Below are positions 8,597 to 17,302 of a stretch of DNA of 28,881 nt, one piece after another. The notes beneath the pieces were generated by a model that did no database searches, had not been told where the DNA came from, and worked only from the letters and a program-made list of their open reading frames with translations. Each line of letters begins with the position of its first letter. Positions within the stretch are counted from its first letter, which is position 1. The translations under genes and the position numbers were made by a program. Source of the DNA: Ignavibacteria bacterium UBA2373 (GTDB lineage: Bacteria > Bacteroidota > Ignavibacteria > Kapaibacteriales > UBA961); NCBI GenBank assembly GCA_002344005.1, contig DDTD01000072.1, positions 1 to 28,881 on the forward strand. Reading direction: 5' to 3'.

Positions 8597-10906
8597 TTAT
8601 TTTTGATACAACACTTTATTACTGCATACATAGTTGTCTGATAACAGAACAAAATAATAGAGACCATTTGATAAAAAGTTCTTATCAATAGTAATACTTT
8701 GATTACCTCTTCCGGAAGAAATTTTCTGCTTAAAACAACATTCTCCATCTACAGAAAATACTCTAACCTCAATATCTGTCTCACAAGGATTACAATGAAT
8801 TATAAACACATCGTCATTTTCATCAATATTCCACACAATACAGTCATGCAATAATGATTCTTGTTCATTGACGCTGACTGCGTTTACTTGTGCAAAAACA
8901 GGTATTCGTATTATTGAATCCGGAAATGAATTTGATTCAATGCGTAAAATATTTTGATATTGTCCGGGCTTTGTAAAACTTACCCTTACACCAACAATAA
9001 GACTGTCGTCATCTTCTATTTGAAAAGGTAAAGTATCGGAAATATCAAGAGCAAAGTCGGAGTTGCTATTATCCAAAGTAATTGATTTCACATATATGCC
9101 CACATTGTTCTTTGTATAAAGCTTGCAATGTATTGTCTCTGACTGATGAGGAGAAAGTGTGCCAAAATTAATCTCAGGAACTGATGAGAGAATAGTGGGT
9201 TTTTCTTGATCATAATATGTTGCTTTTAAGGGAATATCTATAATATTATTATTGACATTAATAGCAATTGTATCATGAAAAATACCTTTGTTGAATGAAT
9301 TTGTAGAAACAAGAACAATAATACTATCAATATTCGTAACATTGTATGGTGTTTCTTTTAAACTTTGTATTGTAAACACATTTGAATTACCTTTCATATA
9401 TATACTGTCAATGCTTACAGGTGCCGTTGTCGTACCTTTTATTATTAATAATTGTTCCGAAGAAGAGTGTGTCGGAATTTCCGAAAAATCTATCATGTTG
9501 TGAGATACGATAATTTTTGGAGTAGTTTCTCCTTTCACTTCTACTCTTACCGGAACAGTTATCATAGGATGACTTGCATCATTGCTTGTAAAAGTAAGTG
9601 AAGATTCAAACACACCATTTTTGGTTGGAATGAAGCGAACAGTAAATGTATAGTCTTCCCCATAGTGAAGAGTAAGTGGAAAGGAGTTTTGAGTAGCGGT
9701 ATCGAAACGAAATCCTTTCTTAAAGAAGTCTTTATCATTGGAGTATATCTTTGATAAAATAATGCCTTTAGGATTTTTTGCATATATAAGATAATCCGCG
9801 GAAACCTCATCGAAACTTGTAAGTGTGCCGAGGTCAAATTCTGTTTTGGAATTAATATTAATTTCCGGTTTATAAGCGGGAAGCAAATCTTTTTCGCTAT
9901 AATAGGTGTAACCATTCGTGCCAACTGCCACACCATTGGTTTCCTCAAAAAATGATATATTGAGTAAACAAGTTGGCAAATTTCCTATTTCTTTTTCCCA
10001 TGAGGCACCACCATCCGTTGTGCGAAAAATTGCGCCTTGATTGTTCGCATATCTGTCTCCTCCAACAGCATAGCCGACATATTGATTTGATGTAAATGTT
10101 ATACCGTTTATCCAACGAACTTCCGGATAATCGGAAAGGACATTCTGCCAGGTTTCTCCGCCATCCTTTGTTCTCCATATACTTGCCGAAGAGCCATTCG
10201 ATCCGCTGCAAAACCCTATGTTTTCATCAAGAAAATATACATCACGAAGTACTGAAGCACTAAAGATTTTTTTCCATGTTAATCCTCCGTCAGTTGTTTT
10301 ATAGAGTTCTTTTCCTGTAAAATACTCACTACTTTTATCTGTTTTAATAATATAGCCGAGTTCTGATGTCACAAAATGTATGGCGATAATTGCCCCATTG
10401 CTAAAAGTATCTTTTAAATAGATCCATGAATTTCCGGCATTTGTCGTTTTTAATATCTTCCCTTCGGATGCACCACCATAACCAATTGTTGATGACACAA
10501 AATCAACAGACCAAAATGATGGTTTACCCTGTATATAGGTATCTGCTGACATGGTTGGAGAAAATGAAGTTAATCCATTACTTGATTTCCAACAGGCAAG
10601 ATAATTATTAGCTCCTCCGACGGCAACTGTGGTTGTGTTGTCCACTCTATCAATGGCAGTAGCTCCTCGAAATATCTCATTATATACTTCTGTCCATGAT
10701 TTACCGCCATCCTTTGTGACTATAATTTTAGCATTTGCACCAGAATGGCTATCCCAAATTGCTGCAGCGGCATGTTTTTTTGATGTCATTGTAATGTCCC
10801 AGACATCATAATTCGCCGGAGTCTTTGATAATTTCCATGATTGTGCCGGAAGTAATGATGTACTACTACAATAAAGAAGGGCAATGATAATAATATAATT
10901 TTTCAT
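8597..10906 (-). CDS. Secreted YCF48/Asp-box repeat protein with choice-of-anchor domains and T9SS sorting domain
   Basis: A 769-residue exported protein. A signal peptide (1-21, ending LPAQ) is followed by five Asp-box/YCF48-like blades with motifs such as TKDGGKSW, TTNAGNSW, TTDGGLTW, TKDGGETW and TTDGGASW (about residues 64, 150, 204, 248 and 296), suggesting a beta-propeller. Then come about three immunoglobulin-like choice-of-anchor-D/ASPM-SPD-2-hydin type modules (about 345-670, e.g. FIPTKNGVFESSLTFTSND) and a T9SS type A sorting domain (about 685-769). Proteins of this architecture are surface-anchored or released adhesin-like proteins; no enzymatic motif is visible. It starts 6 bp after the stop of the upstream paralogue, so the two are one transcription unit. 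No Shine-Dalgarno sequence precedes the ATG, which may depend on coupling. Confidence 0.82.
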   Translation of the reverse strand: MKNYIIIIALLYCSSTSLLPAQSWKLSKTPANYDVWDITMTSKKHAAAAIWDSHSGANAKIIVTKDGGKSWTEVYNEIFRGATAIDRVDNTTTVAVGGANNYLACWKSSNGLTSFSPTMSADTYIQGKPSFWSVDFVSSTIGYGGASEGKILKTTNAGNSWIYLKDTFSNGAIIAIHFVTSELGYIIKTDKSSEYFTGKELYKTTDGGLTWKKIFSASVLRDVYFLDENIGFCSGSNGSSASIWRTKDGGETWQNVLSDYPEVRWINGITFTSNQYVGYAVGGDRYANNQGAIFRTTDGGASWEKEIGNLPTCLLNISFFEETNGVAVGTNGYTYYSEKDLLPAYKPEININSKTEFDLGTLTSFDEVSADYLIYAKNPKGIILSKIYSNDKDFFKKGFRFDTATQNSFPLTLHYGEDYTFTVRFIPTKNGVFESSLTFTSNDASHPMITVPVRVEVKGETTPKIIVSHNMIDFSEIPTHSSSEQLLIIKGTTTAPVSIDSIYMKGNSNVFTIQSLKETPYNVTNIDSIIVLVSTNSFNKGIFHDTIAINVNNNIIDIPLKATYYDQEKPTILSSVPEINFGTLSPHQSETIHCKLYTKNNVGIYVKSITLDNSNSDFALDISDTLPFQIEDDDSLIVGVRVSFTKPGQYQNILRIESNSFPDSIIRIPVFAQVNAVSVNEQESLLHDCIVWNIDENDDVFIIHCNPCETDIEVRVFSVDGECCFKQKISSGRGNQSITIDKNFLSNGLYYFVLLSDNYVCSNKVLYQK

Positions 10907-10912
10907 AGTATT

Positions 10913-12199
10913 TTATTTATTATGTAAGAGTAAAATTTGTTTATGATGAGAATTGTTTTCAGCAAAAAGTTGGACGATATATGTACCGACTGGGTATCCT
11001 TCGAGAGAAATAGTGATTTCTGTAGATTCTATTTTTTGTTTTTGTACTAATGTACCATGAAGTGATGTTATTATTATATAGCCGCCAAGATATGATGCAT
11101 GTACAGTCATTGACCCGGTATATTGTAATATCATAGATGGCAAATTATCTTCGTCCATGCTGTCAGAAGAAAATCCGGATGTATTGGAAGTACGCCTCCA
11201 AATAGACGAATTTGATCCGGCAACAAGCAAAACATTGGGGTGATATGCACACGTTGTTAATACCGCATTATCATCAATTGGAATTGTTGACCATGATATA
11301 CCGCCGTCGCTTGTCATTACTACTAATCCATTTTGCCCTACGCCAATACCGTATTTTCCAGAAAAGAATTTCCCGCCTTGTAAAGTCATATTAGCACTAC
11401 CACTCCAGACATTTGTCCATGTTTTTCCTCCATCATTTGAATGCAGAATTGCCTCCGCACCATTATAATAGCCAAAAATATAGACATCATTTTCAGTTGG
11501 AGAAGCCAGCGAAGCCACAACTATATTTTTTATACTTGTGATGACATCCCATGACGCCCCACCATCTTTAGTGGACAATAGTGTGTTGATGTTTGAGAAT
11601 CCACCTGCTGTATCGCATGCAGCATAACCAATATTTTCATTAAAAAAAGCCAATGAACGAAATGTATAATTATCTCCCTTGACATTTGTTTGGAACCAAG
11701 ATTCACCATTATTTGTGGTTTTGAAAATAGCAGAGTTGTAACCGCAAACATAAGCAATCTTCGGAGAAGCAACAGAGTAGCGGTAAAACCCAAAAGACGA
11801 AGGGTTTAATGTACCATTAAAAAGATGCTCCTTCCATGTTACTCCGGAATTTGTCGAAGTATATGTTACTGCACAATTGTTTGTCGGCGAGTATCCGGCA
11901 GCATAAATTGTATCATTACTATGAATAACTATATCAAATAACATTGATGACGTAAAATCTAATTCGTCCCAATGCAATCCATAATCCTTTGTTTGTAATT
12001 GTACATATCTATTATTGCCCCACCCCACAGCATATCCAATCCCATACTCATTGATATCTACACCATAAAATCCCATACTACCATTTTCTTGATGTGCTTT
12101 AACCCATTCTTGGGATATTGCGCTTGAGATAAGAAAAGTAATACAACCAAATAATAGGACAAGAAATTGAGATATTTTACTTACCATACTTTGAGACAT
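10913..12199 (-). CDS. Secreted YCF48/Asp-box repeat protein with T9SS sorting domain
   Basis: A 428-residue exported protein, related to but shorter than its downstream neighbour. It has a signal peptide (about 1-30), six Asp-box motifs (such as TKDYGLHW, TTNNGESW, TKDGGASW, NDGGKTW and TSDGGISW) forming a likely beta-propeller, and a T9SS type A sorting domain over the last 75 or so residues, with the typical PVGTYIVQL strand. It lacks the immunoglobulin-like modules of its neighbour. The reading frame is open 35 codons further upstream, but the ATG at 12199 is preceded by AAAGGAG seven bases away, begins a normal signal peptide, and lies downstream of the likely promoter at 12251-12258. 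Function unknown; probably surface binding or structural. Confidence 0.82.
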   Translation of the reverse strand: MSQSMVSKISQFLVLLFGCITFLISSAISQEWVKAHQENGSMGFYGVDINEYGIGYAVGWGNNRYVQLQTKDYGLHWDELDFTSSMLFDIVIHSNDTIYAAGYSPTNNCAVTYTSTNSGVTWKEHLFNGTLNPSSFGFYRYSVASPKIAYVCGYNSAIFKTTNNGESWFQTNVKGDNYTFRSLAFFNENIGYAACDTAGGFSNINTLLSTKDGGASWDVITSIKNIVVASLASPTENDVYIFGYYNGAEAILHSNDGGKTWTNVWSGSANMTLQGGKFFSGKYGIGVGQNGLVVMTSDGGISWSTIPIDDNAVLTTCAYHPNVLLVAGSNSSIWRRTSNTSGFSSDSMDEDNLPSMILQYTGSMTVHASYLGGYIIITSLHGTLVQKQKIESTEITISLEGYPVGTYIVQLFAENNSHHKQILLLHNK

Positions 12200-12250
12200 T
12201 ATACCGCTCCTTTGAAATAACGTTATATAGATTTTACTTATGTAGTTATA

Positions 12251-12258
12251 CAAAGATA
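12251..12258 (-). promoter_or_regulatory. Predicted Bacteroidota-type -7 element for the YCF48 pair
   Basis: TATCTTTG on the minus strand matches TANNTTTG exactly. It lies about 50 bases upstream of the ATG at 12199 and inside the longer open frame, supporting the downstream start. No clear -33 TTG was found at standard spacing. Confidence 0.5.
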
Positions 12259-12440
12259 GATCGGGACCATCTTCACGGTGGCAGAAATTATACATAATGC
12301 CCATATTATTCTACGAACACCACTTTTTTAACGACAAAAGCTATAACTCTTAGAATGTGGTTATTTCTTCTTTGGAATCTTTGTGGATGTCTTGATTGCA
12401 GGGGCTGTCAATATCAGGCATAGTATTTCAGAAATTATCG

Positions 12441-12448
12441 TAAATTTG
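12441..12448 (+). promoter_or_regulatory. Predicted Bacteroidota-type -7 element for the LytS/LytTR pair
   Basis: TAAATTTG matches TANNTTTG exactly, 40 bases upstream of the kinase ATG. No convincing -33 TTG is present, so the promoter may need an activator. Confidence 0.5.
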
Positions 12449-12488
12449 TATATTGTAAACGTGATCATGGTAAAACAAGGAAATTGAT

Positions 12489-13514
12489 ATGACCTTATTG
12501 AATATTGAGTTGAGCCCTAAAGAAAAACTATATCATTTTTTGGGATTTTCAACGTTTATCATGGTATGGTGGTTTATGTACTATGGTAATCGTCTGCATA
12601 CGCAAAATGAGTATGTCCAGTTAACTCTATATTCTTTAAGCTATATTGTGTTTCTGTCAATCAATCTTTATCTGCTTATTCCATTCTTACTCCTTCGACA
12701 ACGATATGTTTCGTATGTCATAGTAATAGGATGTGTCCAATGTCTAAGTTATTTTTGTCAACAATTGGTGTATTCAATCAGTGTTGGGGATTTTTTTCAT
12801 CGGCTAATCATAAATCCATATTTATATTTTAGGGATTTTGGTGTGAATATTCTTGTGAATGCAATGATAGGGTCAGTGGGACTGGCTTTTATACTTATTC
12901 ATACACTGCTAAAAAAACAGCAGAAATTATTGGAATACGAAAACAGTATGCTTTATTCCGAATTGCAACAGTTAAAGGGTCAGATTAGCCCACATTTTTT
13001 ATTTAATACGCTCAACAATATTTACGTTCTTTGTAAGACAGATTCTACTAAAGCCGCAGAGTCAATTTTAACTCTTGCCGATATTACCCGATACCAACTT
13101 TACGAAATTCAGAAGGAGACAGTTCAACTTTCGCAGGAAATATCATATATTAATGAACTTCTATCTCTTGAAAAATTAAGAAAGGACAATTTGGTTGTTG
13201 AGCAAAAAATAATTATAGAAAATGACTGTTTAGTTCAACCATTGCTGTTTACTCCTCTTGTTGAAAATGCAATAAAGCATGGATCTCAAAAAGTTGCTGA
13301 TTGCTATATCTTTATTTTCCTTCATGCTACATCAGAAAAGTTAATTTTCACTATTCACAATACAATTCCAATGTATCATGCCGATATATCTGAAGGTACT
13401 GGGTTGTATAATTTACGCAGAAGACTTAACATTATGTATCCGAACTCACACGTGTTGTCTCAACAAATTGACAACACATCATATTCCGCAACATTAACTT
13501 TACAATTAATATGA
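12489..13514 (+). CDS. LytS/YehU-type sensor histidine kinase
   Basis: A 341-residue kinase. Four membrane segments (about residues 14-33, 41-66, 71-93 and 112-137) with short loops lead into a brief coiled coil and a His_kinase (PF06580) domain: QISPHFLFNTLNNI with the phospho-acceptor His near 169, an N-box PLVENAIKHG near 260 and a GTGLYNLRRRL G-box near 300. With no large outer loop, the signal is probably sensed in the membrane. The ATG is preceded by AAGGA at good spacing. Its stop overlaps the start of the LytTR regulator by 4 bp (ATGA), the normal arrangement for these pairs in Bacteroidota. It is divergent from the YCF48/T9SS operon, an arrangement that makes that operon a candidate target. 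Confidence 0.92.
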   Translation: MTLLNIELSPKEKLYHFLGFSTFIMVWWFMYYGNRLHTQNEYVQLTLYSLSYIVFLSINLYLLIPFLLLRQRYVSYVIVIGCVQCLSYFCQQLVYSISVGDFFHRLIINPYLYFRDFGVNILVNAMIGSVGLAFILIHTLLKKQQKLLEYENSMLYSELQQLKGQISPHFLFNTLNNIYVLCKTDSTKAAESILTLADITRYQLYEIQKETVQLSQEISYINELLSLEKLRKDNLVVEQKIIIENDCLVQPLLFTPLVENAIKHGSQKVADCYIFIFLHATSEKLIFTIHNTIPMYHADISEGTGLYNLRRRLNIMYPNSHVLSQQIDNTSYSATLTLQLI

Positions 13515-14221
13515 ACTGTATAGTAATAGACGATGAACCGTTAGCAAGAAAGGGGATGCAGTTACTTATTGCTGATATTACAGACCTATCTTTACTTGGT
13601 AGCTTCGCATCAATAATAGAAGCTGATAATTTTTTACAATCTACTGCAACCGACATTATATTCCTAGATCTTCAAATGCCGGAAATTCATGGATTTGATT
13701 ACTTGAAAATTCATAATTCAAATTCTTTGATAGTTATTACAACAGCGTATCCGCAGTATGCACTGGAAAGCTATGACTATAATGTATTTGATTATATTAC
13801 AAAACCGATACGGAAAGAACGTTTGTTGAAAACAGTTCAAAAATGCCGTACACATTTTTCTATTGTAAAGAATAACTTAGTTATGAATAACCCCGAATAT
13901 TTTTTTATTCGTGTAAATAAAAAATTTATCCGTATCAACATTAATGATATCCTCTATATATCCGGTGAGAAAGATTATTCAAAAATTGTATGTGTGTCAA
14001 ATAACTACTTAGTCCCGTTCAACTTAAAATCTATTGAAAAAAAAATAGAGGTTCCTTGCCTTCATAGAATAAGCAAATCATACATTGTTAATGAACAACA
14101 CATACGAAGTTTTGATTCTGAGTTTGTTGAAATTGGTGAAACAATAATTCCGATTGGTGAGGCATATTCTCATGAATTTGTAGAGTATTTTGTTGGGAAA
14201 AGAATAATAAAAAAACAGTAG
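13511..14221 (+). CDS. LytTR-family response regulator
   Basis: A 236-residue regulator. The receiver domain (1-120) has the acidic pair D7/D8, phospho-acceptor D53 in IIFLDLQMP, T77/T78 and K98 in DYITKPI. The LytTR DNA-binding domain spans about 135-232 (YFFIRVNKKFIRININDI onward, with HRISKSYIVN near its middle). LytTR proteins bind direct repeats upstream of target genes. It is translationally coupled to the kinase through a 4-bp overlap. Its stop codon is the first base of a run of three 15-bp repeats. No terminator hairpin follows. Confidence 0.93.
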   Translation: MNCIVIDDEPLARKGMQLLIADITDLSLLGSFASIIEADNFLQSTATDIIFLDLQMPEIHGFDYLKIHNSNSLIVITTAYPQYALESYDYNVFDYITKPIRKERLLKTVQKCRTHFSIVKNNLVMNNPEYFFIRVNKKFIRININDILYISGEKDYSKIVCVSNNYLVPFNLKSIEKKIEVPCLHRISKSYIVNEQHIRSFDSEFVEIGETIIPIGEAYSHEFVEYFVGKRIIKKQ

Positions 14222-14265
14222 CTATCATGTAAGATACTATCATGTAAGATACTATCATGTAAGAT
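14221..14265. repeat. Three tandem 15-bp repeats
   Basis: Three copies of ACTATCATGTAAGAT (the first begins with G instead of A) run head to tail with no spacers. Each holds a small inverted repeat, TATC and GATA around ATGTAA. The array starts at the last base of the response regulator's stop codon and lies in the 86-bp gap to the convergent TPR kinase. It may be a replication-slippage VNTR or a cluster of binding sites. Confidence 0.9.
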
Positions 14266-14307
14266 AGGTTGGTTTGCAATGATTCATTGAGTAAACACAG
14301 GTAATTA

Positions 14308-16578
14308 TTACTCTTTTACCACAGGAATTTCAACTATAAATGTTGCGCCTTTGTTTTTACCTTCGCTTTCCACGCGAATATCTCCATTATGTAAATCAAC
14401 AATATGCTTCACAATGTATAATCCTAAACCCGTAGAGTGTTCATCACCTGTTGGTATAGACGACAAACGCTTAAACTCTGTAAACAAATGTTTTTTATCT
14501 TCTTCGTTTAGACCTTGTCCTTGATCTTTGACAGCCAATTGTATTGTCGTATCAATTACACTTAGAGTGATATGAATCTTAGTGTCATTATAAGAATACT
14601 TAATTGCATTGCTGACTATATTATCCACAACCTGCAAAAATCTTTCTTTATCAACAAGTGCATAACATTCTTGTAAATTCAGTATAAATTGTTGTTTTTT
14701 GTTTTTTGCTGCATACGAGAAAGTATCAACGGAGTGTTGCACAAGGTCTTTGAAATTAACTTTTGTTTTTTCTAAATCAATTCCACCCATCTCCGCTGCT
14801 GTTGATTCGAGTAAAGAGCTGATCATATTGCTCATATAGACTGCAGACTCTTTTATCATTGTGAGTAACTCATGTTGCTCATTGTCATTGCCTGATGACA
14901 GAAGCATTCCGGCTATAAGTTTAATATTGGATAATGGGTTTTTGAGATCATGAGCTGCCATCGCCATCAATTTCGTTTTGAAAGAATTAGCTTCTTCTAA
15001 TTCAGCATTTTTTGTGGCAAGAATTTCTCGCTCTCGATTCATTACGGCAATGTCTCTGCTCTGTGCAAACTGTTGTGCACGTTTTACTGTATTTTCGCTC
15101 TGAATTTTTTTGAAAATTACGATATGTTTTTCAAAGTACTCGGCACTTTCTTTCCAACGTTCTTGCTTTTTGTAAAATTCAGCCATACCAAGCATTGTAT
15201 CGGACATTCCCTCATGAAGTTGATGCTCGGTAAATTGTGCAAGTGATTTAATAAAGTAATCCTCAGCTTTATCAATATCATAATATGGATTATTAGCGTC
15301 GGAATAGAAATCTGCCAAGTCTTTCATAATTGTGGCTATACCGACATATACTTCTATTTTTTTACTTAATTCTAATGCTTCATATAAATATTGATATGCT
15401 TTGTCATACTCGCCTCGTGACTGATAAATAGTACCTAAAATTCCGCTCGACTGAGCGATATTTAATTGCATATCTATCTCTTTTTCTTTTTCGATTGACA
15501 GCAGCATATATTCCAATGCTTTATCAATATCATTAAGTTGTTTATATGTTTGCCCTATATTGGATAATAATCGAGCAATTTCATATTTATGCTGTATTGC
15601 TTGGGCTTGTGCTAATGCTTCTTCAAAAAAACGTAATGCTGTCGTATATTCTTTTAATGCAACATACACACTGCCTATATTACCTGTTTCTCTTATGCAA
15701 TCGTTTAGCAAACCAAGAGAGCGGCTCATTGCTAATGCTCGTGAGTGATATTCTATAGATTTATCATATTCCGAAGCTGAATGATAGACATTTCCTAAAT
15801 TTCCTAAAGAATGGGCAACTCCTACTTTATCGTCTATTTTCTCACGTTGAGCTAATGATTTGAATAAATATTCTATTGCTATGATATGTTTCCCTTGAGC
15901 ATCATAGACACCGGCAATAGCATCATACAGTCGTGTTGTGTCAAAAGGCATATTTTCTGATTCGAAGTAAGCAAGTGCCTTAAACATTTTTTCGAGTGCT
16001 TCACTGTAATTTCCATGAATGTAATTGATAGAACCAATATTGCCGGTAATACGTGCAGCTTGCTCTTTAAAGCCGTTTTCTTCAAATAAAGCAAGCGCTT
16101 TTAAAGCATACTCATTTGCAAGAGCATATTCCGAACGTGTGTAATATATTCTACCTATCAAATTATAAATACTTCCTTGTTCATCAGGTTTTTTTTCATC
16201 ATCTTGCAAGGTAAGAGCTTGTAAGGCATAGTCAAGAGCTTTATCAGTTTCACCAAGTTCAATATAACAGGATGCCATAACACGCAAAACTCTGCTGCGT
16301 AATGAACTCTGCGGAATAAAATCGGTTTTGGCAAGAGCATCAGACAATAACTTTAATGCTTTGGCATGATTACCACGCTTTAATTGAATGACTCCGGTCA
16401 ATAACAATTCCAATATGTCATAATTATAGAATGTATCTTGGGTTATGGTGTCTTTATGTTTGCTTAAGTACAGACGTAACTCATTACAATACTTCATTGC
16501 TTCATCGTAATCGGCTTTTTTTTCTGCCGATCGTGCCCGATCCAACAAGTCTTCGCAATATTCTATAGTATTTGTCAT
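14308..16578 (-). CDS. TPR-repeat sensor histidine kinase
   Basis: A 756-residue soluble histidine kinase. About eleven to twelve tetratricopeptide repeats fill residues 5-480 (typical A-L-x-Y-x-x-x-A-L helices such as DKALDYALQAL and DKSIEYHSRALAM), followed by a coiled coil (about 485-530), a HisKA dimerisation domain with MAAHDLKNPLSN (phospho-acceptor His near 543) and an HATPase domain (N-box DNIVSNAIKYS near 655, DQGQGLN near 685, STGLGLYIV near 718). No membrane segment and no receiver domain are present, so it senses an internal cue or protein partner and signals to a regulator encoded elsewhere. The start ATG lacks a ribosome site but a TATATTTG promoter element lies 76 bases upstream. 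It converges on the LytS/LytTR pair, which has its own kinase. Confidence 0.92.
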   Translation of the reverse strand: MTNTIEYCEDLLDRARSAEKKADYDEAMKYCNELRLYLSKHKDTITQDTFYNYDILELLLTGVIQLKRGNHAKALKLLSDALAKTDFIPQSSLRSRVLRVMASCYIELGETDKALDYALQALTLQDDEKKPDEQGSIYNLIGRIYYTRSEYALANEYALKALALFEENGFKEQAARITGNIGSINYIHGNYSEALEKMFKALAYFESENMPFDTTRLYDAIAGVYDAQGKHIIAIEYLFKSLAQREKIDDKVGVAHSLGNLGNVYHSASEYDKSIEYHSRALAMSRSLGLLNDCIRETGNIGSVYVALKEYTTALRFFEEALAQAQAIQHKYEIARLLSNIGQTYKQLNDIDKALEYMLLSIEKEKEIDMQLNIAQSSGILGTIYQSRGEYDKAYQYLYEALELSKKIEVYVGIATIMKDLADFYSDANNPYYDIDKAEDYFIKSLAQFTEHQLHEGMSDTMLGMAEFYKKQERWKESAEYFEKHIVIFKKIQSENTVKRAQQFAQSRDIAVMNREREILATKNAELEEANSFKTKLMAMAAHDLKNPLSNIKLIAGMLLSSGNDNEQHELLTMIKESAVYMSNMISSLLESTAAEMGGIDLEKTKVNFKDLVQHSVDTFSYAAKNKKQQFILNLQECYALVDKERFLQVVDNIVSNAIKYSYNDTKIHITLSVIDTTIQLAVKDQGQGLNEEDKKHLFTEFKRLSSIPTGDEHSTGLGLYIVKHIVDLHNGDIRVESEGKNKGATFIVEIPVVKE

Positions 16579-16653
16579 TGTCTTAGTAGTATTTTATCTG
16601 CGTTGCAAGAATTTTTCCCACGCTACTGTTGGTGAGATTACACGATACACTTA

Positions 16654-16661
16654 CAAATATA
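16654..16661 (-). promoter_or_regulatory. Predicted -7 element for the TPR kinase
   Basis: TATATTTG on the minus strand matches TANNTTTG. A TTG (complement of CAA at 16680-16682) lies 18 bases further upstream, a reasonable -33 partner. Confidence 0.5.
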
Positions 16662-16709
16662 CATGAAAAAAGTTTGCAACAACTTTGTCTGAATACTCTT
16701 TTTTCCTTG

Positions 16710-16717
16710 TAATTTTG
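16710..16717 (+). promoter_or_regulatory. Predicted -7 element for yajQ
   Basis: TAATTTTG matches TANNTTTG, with TTTG at 16684-16687 as a possible -33 element 22 bases upstream. It lies 32 bases before the ATG at 16749 and makes the possible TTG start at 16722 unlikely. Confidence 0.5.
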
Positions 16718-16748
16718 CCCATTGACAAACAAAATCAAGGAGTTCACT

Positions 16749-17246
16749 ATGGCACAAACATATTCATTCGACATCGTTTCTGAAGTAAGTATGCAAGAAA
16801 CAGACAATGCTGTCAATCAAGCAATCAAAGAAATAGGCAGCCGTTATGATTTGCGTGGTTCAAATGCGGAAGTTGTTTTCGATTCAAAACTTAAAACGAT
16901 TTCTATACGTGCTGAAGGTGAGCATTTTGTTGAAGCGGTACGTGAGATTATACAACAGAAATGCCTTAAACGAGGAATTTCCGCATTATCTCTCGATGCC
17001 GGTAAGCCCGAAGCTTTTGGCGGTAAAACTATTCGTATGACCATCAAGATTAAAGATGGTATGGAACAAGAAGAAGCGAAAAAGATAACAGCCCTCATTC
17101 GTGATTCTAAACTGAAAGTGCAGACACAAATTCAAGGCAATCAAGTCAGAGTAACAGGAAAGAGCAAAGATGATTTGCAAGATGTTATCACTCTGCTTCG
17201 CAATGCCGATTTACATTTCCCCGTACAATTTATTAACATGCGATAA
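16749..17246 (+). CDS. yajQ: YajQ-family nucleotide-binding protein
   Basis: A 165-residue YajQ-family protein. The family has a two-domain ferredoxin-like fold; some members bind cyclic di-GMP or nucleotides and act as co-regulators of transcription, while in most bacteria the role is unclear. The family hallmarks are clear: the opening YSFDIVSE, then NAVNQAIKEIGSRYDLRGS, the segment GGKTIRMTIKIKDG, and the C-terminal FPVQFINMR. The start at 16749 is fixed by AAGGAG six bases upstream; the frame continues upstream to a TTG at 16722 but that region holds the promoter and ribosome site. It is divergent from the TPR kinase and convergent with the chemotaxis receptor, with only 56 bp and no visible terminator between the latter two. 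Confidence 0.93.
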   Translation: MAQTYSFDIVSEVSMQETDNAVNQAIKEIGSRYDLRGSNAEVVFDSKLKTISIRAEGEHFVEAVREIIQQKCLKRGISALSLDAGKPEAFGGKTIRMTIKIKDGMEQEEAKKITALIRDSKLKVQTQIQGNQVRVTGKSKDDLQDVITLLRNADLHFPVQFINMR

Positions 17247-17302
17247 TGTACTGATAAAAAATGACTTACTAAGTGTTTGATAATATTGTAATGTTGTGAT
17301 GT

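Noticed and set aside
12305..12440. Possible LytTR direct-repeat binding site (two CTTTG-containing stretches near 12369-12385)
   Set aside because: The spacing and bases do not fit known LytTR sites, and such short matches are expected in AT-rich sequence.
14221..14265. Tandem repeats as a CRISPR array
   Set aside because: Units are only 15 bp and have no spacers between them; no cas gene is present.
14088..14279. Minus-strand open frame encoding repeated S-Y-M-I-V units
   Set aside because: The repeats come from the 15-bp DNA array, and the rest lies antisense to the response regulator.
16722..16748. TTG start giving yajQ nine extra residues
   Set aside because: AAGGAG at 16737-16742 points to the ATG at 16749, where the family N-terminus begins.
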